From the NCBI GenBank assembly GCA_964436765.1, contig CAYTEH010000028.1, positions 1-19,837 on the forward strand: DNA of 19,837 nt, given 5' to 3'. Origin of the DNA: CAYTEH01 sp964436765 (lineage in GTDB: Bacteria; Patescibacteriota; Gracilibacteria; Peribacterales; Peribacteraceae). Shown here piece after piece: positions 6,802 to 12,472 of this stretch. The translations under genes were made by a program, and so were the position numbers. The notes beneath the pieces were generated by a model that saw only the letters and a program-made list of their open reading frames with translations, made no database searches and was not told the DNA's origin. How positions within the stretch are numbered: the stretch's first letter is position 1; every line of letters starts with the position of its first letter.

Positions 6802-7016
6802 ATGGATCACAACGCTCCAGCCACTCAAGGCGCCTTGCACGGATTGCGAACAGAAGTTCAGCAAGGCTTTGATCGCATGGACAAACGCTTTGCCCGTTTG
6901 GATCGCGACATCACACAAATACTGGATGTGCTTGTAACGTCGATAAGCGCGCGAAGGCCGATCATGAAAATCACGAATACCGCATGAATATGATTGAGAA
7001 GTTATTGTCGGCCTGA
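6802..7016 (+). pseudogene. Small coiled-coil protein gene with an apparent frameshift
   Basis: From the ATG at 6802 the first frame encodes a charged coiled coil of heptad-like DRMDKRFARLDRDITQILDVLV type, then loses character and stops at 6987. The next frame, from about 6938, continues the same kind of sequence (VDKRAKADHENHEYRMNMIEKLL) to a TGA at 7014-7016. That stop abuts the stop of the convergent PycTM gene (7017-7019) with no base between, as expected of a real gene end. Loss of one CGAT from an ancestral CGATCGAT near 6939 would restore ...LVTSIDKRAKADHENHEY..., so a 4-nt slippage deletion, or a sequencing error, is the simplest explanation. The function of the intact form is unknown; short soluble coiled-coil proteins of this style often oligomerise. 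Confidence 0.6.
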
Positions 7017-7517
7017 TCAGCTCACCATGATCGCCGCCAGCGCGGCGGTGAGCTGCCCCAGCAGGAAGACCGCGTACGCGACGCGGAGGAAGAAGTACTT
7101 CGGTTTGATGATCTTGCTTCCCAGATGATGGAGGTCTTTGACGGCCATCTCGGCAAGGATTTCATTGTCTGCGAAGGCCTTCTTCATCTCTTCCAGATAC
7201 GCTTTCTCACTCATATTGCTGAACGAGACGTAGTGCAGCAGGTTTTTGGACGTCTTCGAACCAAGTCGCTTCGGGTAGAGCGAGAAGATGCACAGGCAAA
7301 TGGTGACGAGCGCGGTGAGCACGCAGATGGTCGAGGCAAGGTGGTACGCGGGTGTCCGGAGGCCGTTGATCGCAAGCGGCACGAGCGCGGAGTTGAGCAG
7401 GATTAAGCCTTGGGCCCGCGTATCCGCCGACGTCAAAAAACTCACGTGCTTGGCGATGGCCGCCGAGAGGACGGACCCCCGAAAGAGTCCCTGCCAGCGT
7501 TCCTGATCGGTGGGCAT
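7017..7517 (-). CDS. Pycsar-effector-like transmembrane protein (PycTM family), stand-alone
   Basis: A 166-residue protein with the architecture of PycTM effectors: a short N-terminal helix, the SADTRAQGLILLN motif (30-42) entering transmembrane helix 1 (~36-50), helix 2 (~58-80), a cytoplasmic segment with VSFSNMSEKAYLEEM (97-111) and a long helix, then helix 3 (~143-164). In Pycsar anti-phage systems such proteins respond to cCMP or cUMP made by a partner cyclase and damage the membrane. No cyclase gene lies in this window, so the role here is inferred from family only. The ATG at 7517 is favoured because a TATACT box sits 6 nt upstream, predicting a leaderless mRNA; an upstream frame extension to 7802 crosses structured intergenic DNA. 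Confidence 0.7.
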   Translation of the reverse strand: MPTDQERWQGLFRGSVLSAAIAKHVSFLTSADTRAQGLILLNSALVPLAINGLRTPAYHLASTICVLTALVTICLCIFSLYPKRLGSKTSKNLLHYVSFSNMSEKAYLEEMKKAFADNEILAEMAVKDLHHLGSKIIKPKYFFLRVAYAVFLLGQLTAALAAIMVS

Positions 7518-7523
7518 GGGGAA

Positions 7524-7529
7524 AGTATA
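7524..7529 (-). promoter_or_regulatory. -10 box of the PycTM-like gene
   Basis: TATACT on the minus strand (7529-7524), followed by six bases and the ATG at 7517. No good -35 box is seen at 16-18 nt; TTCGCA lies at 19 nt. If used, transcription would start at or next to the ATG. Confidence 0.45.
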
Positions 7530-7570
7530 GAGCACAACAGTCGTGCCATGCGAAGTTACCAAGGGTGGTT

Positions 7571-7691
7571 GCGCGCCACGGGGGGTGATGGGGAAGGCTC
7601 CGCGCCGGAGCGAACGGTCGAGGCGAAGGGGCCGAATGTTGGAGGCCCCGGAGCCGAAGACCCGGAGCCGGGAGGAGGGGCTTTGGCGCGC
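7571..7691. repeat. Multi-hairpin intergenic element
   Basis: GCGCGCCA (7571-7578) pairs with TGGCGCGC (7684-7691), enclosing 105 nt. Inside are GCTCCG-CGC-CGGAGC (~7597-7611), GGGGCC/GGCCCC (7628-7633/7644-7649) and CCCGG-AG-CCGGG (~7661-7672). It fills most of the gap between the PycTM and typA genes. No coding support was seen. Confidence 0.5.
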
Positions 7692-7706
7692 AGGCGTTTT
7701 CTTTCT

Positions 7707-7738
7707 CCACTTTCTTTGTCGCCGGACAAAGAAAGTGG
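7707..7738. repeat. Perfect 14-bp hairpin with GCCG loop
   Basis: 7707-7720 pairs perfectly with 7725-7738 around GCCG. The stem, TTTCTTTGTC-type, resembles REP-like intergenic hairpins found in many bacteria. It lies 65 bp past the typA stop on the minus strand and might act as a 3' end, but no U-tract follows, so a terminator is not claimed. Confidence 0.6.
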
Positions 7739-7802
7739 AATATGGCACTGGGCAGAAGCGGACAGAAAGCCCGTACCAGGGAATGATGTTCCTTTCTCGC
7801 AA

Positions 7803-9608
7803 TTACGACCCCGACTTCTCCGCCCTCTTCCGATCCGTCTCCTTCAAATGCTTCTTGCGGAGGCGGATGTTCTTGGGCGTGATCTCCACGAGCTCGTCGT
7901 CGCCGATGTATTCCAGGGCCATCTCGAGCGTCATCGGGCTGATGGGCGTGAGGACGATGGCTTCGTCGGTGCCGGAGGCGCGCATGTTCGTGAGCTTCTT
8001 CTCCTTCGTGGGGTTCACGGTCATGTCGTCGTTCTTCGCGCTCTCGCCGATCACCATGCCTTCGTAGACTTTCGTCTGCGGCGTGACGAACAGGCGGCCG
8101 CGGTCCTGCAGGCCCCAAAGGCCGAATGCGACCGTCTCGCCCGTGATCATGCTGATCATGGAACCGCGCTGGCGGCCCGGGAGATCACCCTTGTAGTCCT
8201 CGTACGCGAGAAACGAGTGCGTCAGGATTCCCTCGCCGCGCGTCTCGATGATGAAGTCGCCGCGGAAGCCGAGGAGGCCGCGCGTGGGCACCTTGTACTC
8301 GAGCCGCGTGTGGCCGTTTTCGCTCTTCATGTCGAGCATTTCGCCTTTGCGGCGCGCAAGCATGTCGATGACGGTGCCCTGCGAGGCTTCGGGCACGTCG
8401 ATGATGGCGTGCTCGATGGGTTCCTGCTTCTGCTTCCCCTCCCCGCGCATGATCACCTGCGGACGCGAGACCTGGAGCTCGAAGCCTTCGCGGCGCATGT
8501 CTTCCAGCAGCACCGCAAGGTGCAGCTCGCCGCGGCCGCTCACTTTGTAGGAATCGGAGTTGGGGATTTCCTCCACGTGCAGACCCACGTTCGTCTCGCG
8601 CTCCTTCTCCAGGCGCGCCTTGATGTGGCGGGTCGTGACGAGCGTCCCCTCCTTGCCCGCGAACGGGGAGTTGTTGACGAGGAACGTCATGGAAATCGTC
8701 GGCGGGTCGATCTTGATGGCCGGGAGCGCCTCGGCCGCCTCGCTGGTGGTGATGGTCTCGCCCACGTAGATATCGGGGATACCGGCGATGGTGACAATGT
8801 CACCCGCGAGCGCCTCGGCGATTTCCACGCGCTTCATGCCGTAGTTGCCCATGATCTTGCTGATCTTGCCTTTGCGGGTTTTGCCGTCGGCGGTCTTCAC
8901 GAACACGCTGTCACCGGCCTTCGCTTTGCCCTCGTACACGCGGCCGATGGCCAGGCGCCCGAGGTAGTTGTCGTACGCGAGCGAGCTGGGTTGCATGCGG
9001 AAGGGGGCGTCGATGTTCTGGGGCGCCTCCTGCACGTGCTCCATGATCAGGTCGAAGAGCGGGTTCAGGTTTTTCGAATCGTCCTCCAGCTTGCGCTTGG
9101 CGATGCCTTCGCGGGCGATGGTGAAGATGTAGGGGAAATCCACCTGCGCGTCATTCGCGCCGAGCGTCACGAAGAGGTCGAAGACCATGTCCACCACTTT
9201 CATGGCGCGCGCGGCGGGCTTGTCGATCTTGTTGATGACGACGATGGGGCGGATGCCGAGCTCCAGGGATTTCTTCAGCACGAACTTCGTCTGCGGCATG
9301 GGGCCTTCCTGCGCGTCCACGAGCAGGAGCACGCAGTCAACCGTGCGGAGGATGCGTTCGACTTCGCTGCCGAAGTCGGCGTGGCCGGGCGTATCGACGA
9401 TGTTGATCTTGCAGTCCTTGTATTTGATGGACGTGTTCTTCGCGTAGATCGTGATGCCGCGCTCGCGCTCCTGGGCATTGCTGTCCATCATCAGTTCGCC
9501 CACGTGCTCGTGCGCCTGGAAGGCGCCGCCCTGCTTGAGGAGAGCGTCAACGAGCGTGGTTTTGCCATGGTCGACGTGCGCGATGATGGCGATGTTGCGG
9601 ATTTTCAT
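7803..9608 (-). CDS. typA: Translational GTPase TypA/BipA
   Basis: A 601-residue protein of normal family length. All GTPase motifs are present: G1 AHVDHGKTT (10-18), G2 RGITI, G3 DTPGHADF (~72-79) and G4 NKID (~126-129). They are followed by the beta-barrel domain II, the EF-G-like domains III and V (FRGDFIIETRGEG) and the TypA-specific C-terminal domain (MRASGTDEAIVLTP...). TypA binds the ribosome and assists large-subunit assembly and growth under stress. The ATG at 9608 starts directly on the first beta-strand; a longer frame to 9650 adds an unconserved tail. There is no evident Shine-Dalgarno. A 762-codon open frame on the opposite strand is a high-GC shadow. Confidence 0.97.
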   Translation of the reverse strand: MKIRNIAIIAHVDHGKTTLVDALLKQGGAFQAHEHVGELMMDSNAQERERGITIYAKNTSIKYKDCKINIVDTPGHADFGSEVERILRTVDCVLLLVDAQEGPMPQTKFVLKKSLELGIRPIVVINKIDKPAARAMKVVDMVFDLFVTLGANDAQVDFPYIFTIAREGIAKRKLEDDSKNLNPLFDLIMEHVQEAPQNIDAPFRMQPSSLAYDNYLGRLAIGRVYEGKAKAGDSVFVKTADGKTRKGKISKIMGNYGMKRVEIAEALAGDIVTIAGIPDIYVGETITTSEAAEALPAIKIDPPTISMTFLVNNSPFAGKEGTLVTTRHIKARLEKERETNVGLHVEEIPNSDSYKVSGRGELHLAVLLEDMRREGFELQVSRPQVIMRGEGKQKQEPIEHAIIDVPEASQGTVIDMLARRKGEMLDMKSENGHTRLEYKVPTRGLLGFRGDFIIETRGEGILTHSFLAYEDYKGDLPGRQRGSMISMITGETVAFGLWGLQDRGRLFVTPQTKVYEGMVIGESAKNDDMTVNPTKEKKLTNMRASGTDEAIVLTPISPMTLEMALEYIGDDELVEITPKNIRLRKKHLKETDRKRAEKSGS

Positions 9609-9720
9609 ACGTGGCTGACCCGGGAGGCGGAAAAAAGTAGGACCGTCCAAAAACGGGTCCCAGTCCTTCAGATCCCGCCTATTCTACAGAAAATTTGATG
9701 CAAAGGAAGGGTCACATATG

Positions 9721-9747
9721 AAAAAGAGCGCCATCTCTAGGCGCCCT
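9721..9747 (-). terminator. Intrinsic terminator of the Cys-rich protein gene
   Basis: On the minus strand, an 8-bp stem (9747-9740 with 9732-9725, one G-T pair), a 7-nt loop and TTTT (9724-9721). It lies 22 nt past the stop at 9769 and separates this gene from typA. Confidence 0.8.
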
Positions 9748-9768
9748 TCTTCGTTCTAATTCAACGCA

Positions 9769-10107
9769 TTATTTGCAGGCGCACGGCGACTTCCCGCATC
9801 CCGAGCACTTGCCGCCGTCGCAGGAACCGCATCCGCCGCCGCAACCCGACCCGCACCCGCTGCCGCACTTCCTGCCGCACGGGCACATTTTCTTCACCAC
9901 CTTGAACCACGCCATGAGCGAGACGATGAACGTGACCAGCGCCACCGACCCGGCTGTGGAACCAAAGGTCCAGCCTGCGGGGCTCACGTGCGTCATGTAG
10001 ACGCCGATCACCGAGGCGATGGTCGTCAGGGTCAGGACAAGCGCGACGAGGCCGGCGACGAGCTTGCACACAAGACAGGAACCGCAATTGCAACTTCCGC
10101 ATGACAT
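9769..10107 (-). CDS. Small membrane protein with Cys-rich termini
   Basis: A 112-residue protein with 16 cysteines. The N-terminus has five in CxxCxCxxCxxC spacing (C3, C6, C8, C11, C14). Two hydrophobic helices follow (~17-38 and ~50-66). The C-terminal 40 residues hold eleven more in MCPCGRKC and CG-rich repeats. Both ends should lie on the same side of the membrane, so the two Cys clusters could bind metal together (Zn, Cu or Fe-S) or be cross-linked. I recognise no named family. The start at 10107 is chosen because the CxxCxC motif begins there and upstream sequence lacks a start with better support. A TACAAT box lies ~30 nt upstream, without a good -35. It ends in its own terminator. 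Confidence 0.7.
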   Translation of the reverse strand: MSCGSCNCGSCLVCKLVAGLVALVLTLTTIASVIGVYMTHVSPAGWTFGSTAGSVALVTFIVSLMAWFKVVKKMCPCGRKCGSGCGSGCGGGCGSCDGGKCSGCGKSPCACK

Positions 10108-10216
10108 AGGAGTGTGGGGGGAAGAAAAGTGAATGGGATTGTACTCCCGTCGGAAAAAGAGGAAGTCCAAAATCGTTGACTGTTTTCCACATAAATGTCG
10201 CGCTGTTCTTCAAAAT

Positions 10217-10232
10217 ACTTGCGGAGGCAAGT
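10217..10232. repeat. Small intergenic hairpin ACTTGC-GGAG-GCAAGT
   Basis: A 6-bp stem with a GGAG loop between two divergent genes. The core TGCGGAGGCA recurs at about 5007-5016, where it forms a shorter CTGC-GGAG-GCAG stem. No U-tract follows. Confidence 0.4.
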
Positions 10233-10240
10233 GTGAATGG

Positions 10241-10270
10241 TTGACGACTTTTTGGAAAAGGCGATACGGT
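10241..10270 (+). promoter_or_regulatory. Promoter of the DUF11-like gene, near-leaderless
   Basis: TTGACG (10241-10246), an 18-nt spacer and TACGGT (10265-10270), ending 9 nt before the ATG at 10280. Good -35, weak -10, no Shine-Dalgarno. Confidence 0.5.
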
Positions 10271-10279
10271 TTCTTTCCT

Positions 10280-11647
10280 ATGATCCCCCTCCTGAGAACA
10301 TCACCGGCCTTCGCCCCCCGCAACTCTGCAACCGACATCGTTGACACTCTTTCCGCACACGCGGGAAGGCTGCGGCCGGCACGCCGGCTTCGTCTTGGCA
10401 TGAGCACGCTGCTTGCGATGGTCATGGCGCTCAGTTCCGTCGCGTCCGTCGCGGCGAAAGATCTGTCGCTGCCCTACCGCAACTACCCCGGCTTCACCTG
10501 CAACCGCTGGAACGCGCAGGGCGAGTGCACCGATTTCAGTTACTTCGAACAGAACACGTCGGGAAATTCCTACTACGGCCCCTCGACCTCCTCCCCGTCG
10601 TACTACTACCCGGGCACCTACAACTACAACACCAACTGCTACGACTCCTACGGCCGGTACGATTCCCGCTACTGCAACAACAATTACAACTACTACAACA
10701 ACTACGGGTACAACGGCGTCTCCGTGCGCGTCACGGGCGCCCCCAATCCCGTCTACGGTGACGACCTCCTCACCTACAGCATTTATCTGAGGAATGACGG
10801 CGCCTCCGACCGCACGGTGGATGTCCGCGCCATGCTCGACTCGCGCACCATCTTCCACAGCGCCTCCGACCGCGGGCAGAACTATAACCGCAACGACGTC
10901 ATCTGGTCCCGCATGATGATCCGCCGCAATTCCAGCAAGACCCTCTCGCTCACGGTGCGCGTGGACGACCGCTACCGCAGCGACAACTACCGCACTTCCC
11001 GCAACTGCTACGACAGCTACGGCCGCTACAACACCCGCTACTGCAACGATTACTACGACGACGATTACGACACGCTCCGCATGCGCGTGGACGCCGGCGG
11101 CTCCAGCGACGAGACCACGAACACCCTCCGCAGCGGCAGCCGTTCCCGCTCCTACGACGACTGCTACGACTCCTACGGCCGGTACAACAGCCGCTACTGC
11201 GACAATGATTACTACGACGATTACTACTACAACGACGATTATGATGACGACTGCTACGACAGCCGCGGCCGCTACGATTCCCGCTACTGCAACACCAGCA
11301 GTTCCTACCGCGACATCACGCTGACGGCCGACGCCGTCCAGGACGACGTCTACGAGAACGACACCATCACGTACACCATCCGGCTTCGCAACGATTCAAA
11401 CCGCGGCCAGAACGTCGACCTGCGCGCCATGCTCGACCGCGACACGTACTTCCAGAGCGCGACGGACGGTGGCCGCAGAAGCGGCTCGTACGACGTGATC
11501 TGGGACAACATCTACGTCTCGGCCGACTCCTCCCGCACCGTCACGGTGACGGCGCGTGTCTCGAGCAGCGCCCGCAGCGGCGACACGCTCATCTTCACCG
11601 CCTACGCAGGCGGTCGCGAGGACGAGGTGTCGACCCGGGTGCGCTGA
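10280..11647 (+). CDS. Secreted DUF11-like protein with four CYDSYGRY repeats
   Basis: A 455-residue protein with a hydrophobic export segment at ~41-58 after a basic stretch. A Tyr/Asn/Ser-rich region precedes two Ig-like DUF11-type domains (~146-235 and ~343-452), each with a LTYSIYLRND- or ITYTIRLRND-type strand and an RAMLD motif. Between and before them lie four copies of a 13-residue unit, CYDSYGRYxSRYC, at residues 120-132, 243-255, 295-307 and 325-337 (39 nt each), within Tyr/Asp/Asn-rich linkers. Two Cys per unit could form disulfides or bind metal; the acidic DYYDDDYD tracts could bind Ca2+. A structural surface role is inferred. The ATG at 10280 is chosen from promoter position; an in-frame ATG at 10400 would start right at the signal segment. 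Confidence 0.7.
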   Translation: MIPLLRTSPAFAPRNSATDIVDTLSAHAGRLRPARRLRLGMSTLLAMVMALSSVASVAAKDLSLPYRNYPGFTCNRWNAQGECTDFSYFEQNTSGNSYYGPSTSSPSYYYPGTYNYNTNCYDSYGRYDSRYCNNNYNYYNNYGYNGVSVRVTGAPNPVYGDDLLTYSIYLRNDGASDRTVDVRAMLDSRTIFHSASDRGQNYNRNDVIWSRMMIRRNSSKTLSLTVRVDDRYRSDNYRTSRNCYDSYGRYNTRYCNDYYDDDYDTLRMRVDAGGSSDETTNTLRSGSRSRSYDDCYDSYGRYNSRYCDNDYYDDYYYNDDYDDDCYDSRGRYDSRYCNTSSSYRDITLTADAVQDDVYENDTITYTIRLRNDSNRGQNVDLRAMLDRDTYFQSATDGGRRSGSYDVIWDNIYVSADSSRTVTVTARVSSSARSGDTLIFTAYAGGREDEVSTRVR

Positions 11648-11661
11648 TCATCGATCATTAT

Positions 11662-11702
11662 CCTGTAGGGGCGTAGCATGCTACGCCCCTACAGGTTTTT
11701 TT
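11662..11702 (+). terminator. Strong intrinsic terminator of the DUF11-like gene
   Basis: A perfect 15-bp stem (11662-11676 with 11681-11695), loop CATG, then seven T (11696-11702). It begins 14 nt past the stop codon. The minus-strand ogt stop codon lies inside the right arm, so the two convergent genes share this sequence. Confidence 0.95.
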
Positions 11703-12144
11703 CATGCGTCAGCAACCACTGTTTTCGCTCCAGCCCGTACGCGTATCCTCCCATTCCGTCCGCGGCCACGATCCGGTGGCACGGCACGACGATGCACGCG
11801 GGGTTCGCGCCCACCGCCGCCCCCACCGCCTGCGCGCCGCCGTTCATCCGCAGGTCCTTCGCAATGGTCCCGTACGTGACGGTCTCCCCGAACGGCACGG
11901 CCGCGACGCGCTTCCACACGTCTTGCTGGAACGGGGTGCCCCGCACGACCATGGGCACCTCGAACGCGCGACGCGTCCCTGCGAAGTACTCCCCCAGTTG
12001 CTCCAGGCACACACGCACGGAATCCGTCACCGGCTCGGGCAGGTCGTCTTTGTTCTCCACGAGCCGGATGGAGACGACGCCATGCATGTCGCCCGCGATC
12101 TCCAGGAGCCCGATGGGCGAATCCATGTAGGCGCGTTCGGACAT
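11689..12144 (-). CDS. ogt: Methylated-DNA--protein-cysteine methyltransferase (Ogt)
   Basis: A 151-residue O6-alkylguanine-DNA alkyltransferase, which repairs alkylated guanine by transfer to its own cysteine. It has the family landmarks GTPFQQDVWKRVAAVPFGETVTYG, the helix-turn-helix region with AVGAAVGANP, the active-site IVVPCHRIV with the acceptor Cys, and GYAYGLERKQWLLTHE at the end. The N-terminal subdomain is short. The start is uncertain: the ATG at 12144 follows a TACATT box by 6 nt, like the PycTM gene, while an ATG at 12162 and a TTG at 12159 lie just after an AAGGGGAG sequence. The last codons and the stop fall within the terminator stem of the convergent gene. Confidence 0.93.
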   Translation of the reverse strand: MSERAYMDSPIGLLEIAGDMHGVVSIRLVENKDDLPEPVTDSVRVCLEQLGEYFAGTRRAFEVPMVVRGTPFQQDVWKRVAAVPFGETVTYGTIAKDLRMNGGAQAVGAAVGANPACIVVPCHRIVAADGMGGYAYGLERKQWLLTHEKNL

Positions 12145-12199
12145 GGGGGCAATGTACAACATCTCCCCTTTGGGCGGGACGAAAAAGTGGCAATCCCTC

Positions 12200-12421
12200 G
12201 TAGCCCTCCCTCGTACGCTCGTTGCTCCGCAACGAGCTACTCGGGATGACAGGGTCATCATTCACAGGGCGCATCGGTACCAACCCCGCGTAGCGGGGTT
12301 ACCCGGCAAAGCCGGGTGGTTCTGTCCGCCCGGCAGACAGAACGTACCGATGCGCTAATTTTTATCAGCGCCTGTCATCCCGAGTAGAAACCCGCGGAGC
12401 GGGTTTCGTACGAGGGACTAC
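12200..12421. repeat. Nested palindromic intergenic element with four-way-junction core
   Basis: Fills most of the ~330-bp gap between ogt and the SLH-Calx gene. The outer arms (12207-12253 and 12371-12417) are inverse copies of one repeat: a 17-nt conserved end, a variable 19-nt hairpin, then 11 conserved nt. The conserved parts pair perfectly; the hairpins differ (CTCGTTGC-TCC-GCAACGAG on the left, AAACCCGC-GGA-GCGGGTTT on the right). Inside, a 12-bp stem (12269-12280 with 12344-12355) closes three adjoining hairpins with stems of 8, 7 and 8 bp. No ORF is supported. Function unknown. Confidence 0.8.
12269..12355. other. Cloverleaf-like core: 12-bp stem closing three hairpins
   Basis: Stem 12269-12280/12344-12355. 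Hairpin 1 is AACCCCGC-GTA-GCGGGGTT (12282-12300), hairpin 2 ACCCGGC-AAA-GCCGGGT (12301-12317), hairpin 3 GTTCTGTC, a 9-nt loop and GACAGAAC (12319-12343). Almost no unpaired bases separate them. It could fold as a cruciform in DNA or a structured RNA. It lacks tRNA anticodon, T-loop and acceptor features. Confidence 0.65.
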
Positions 12422-12449
12422 AAAAACCGGGGCACTCGACCCCGGTTTT
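12422..12449. terminator. Bidirectional terminator downstream of the SLH-Calx gene
   Basis: AAAACCGGGG (12423-12432) and CCCCGGTTTT (12440-12449) pair across a 7-nt loop. On the minus strand the stem ends in a five-T run just past the stop at 12473; the plus strand also ends in TTTT. Confidence 0.85.
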
Positions 12450-12472
12450 CATTATCACTGATGATTAGATGC

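Noticed and set aside
7017..7802. Complete Pycsar anti-phage operon
   Set aside because: Only the effector-like gene is present; no cyclase-type gene is found on either side in this window.
1709..9698. Long opposite-strand open frames, e.g. 1709-3409(-), 3831-4991(-) and 7410-9698(+)
   Set aside because: They lie antisense to genes with clear domains and read as Arg/His/Val-rich low-information sequence typical of high-GC shadow frames.
12269..12355. Cloverleaf as a possible tRNA or tmRNA
   Set aside because: The closing stem is 12 bp, there are no junction bases, T-loop, anticodon loop or CCA end, and the hairpin loops are 3 nt.
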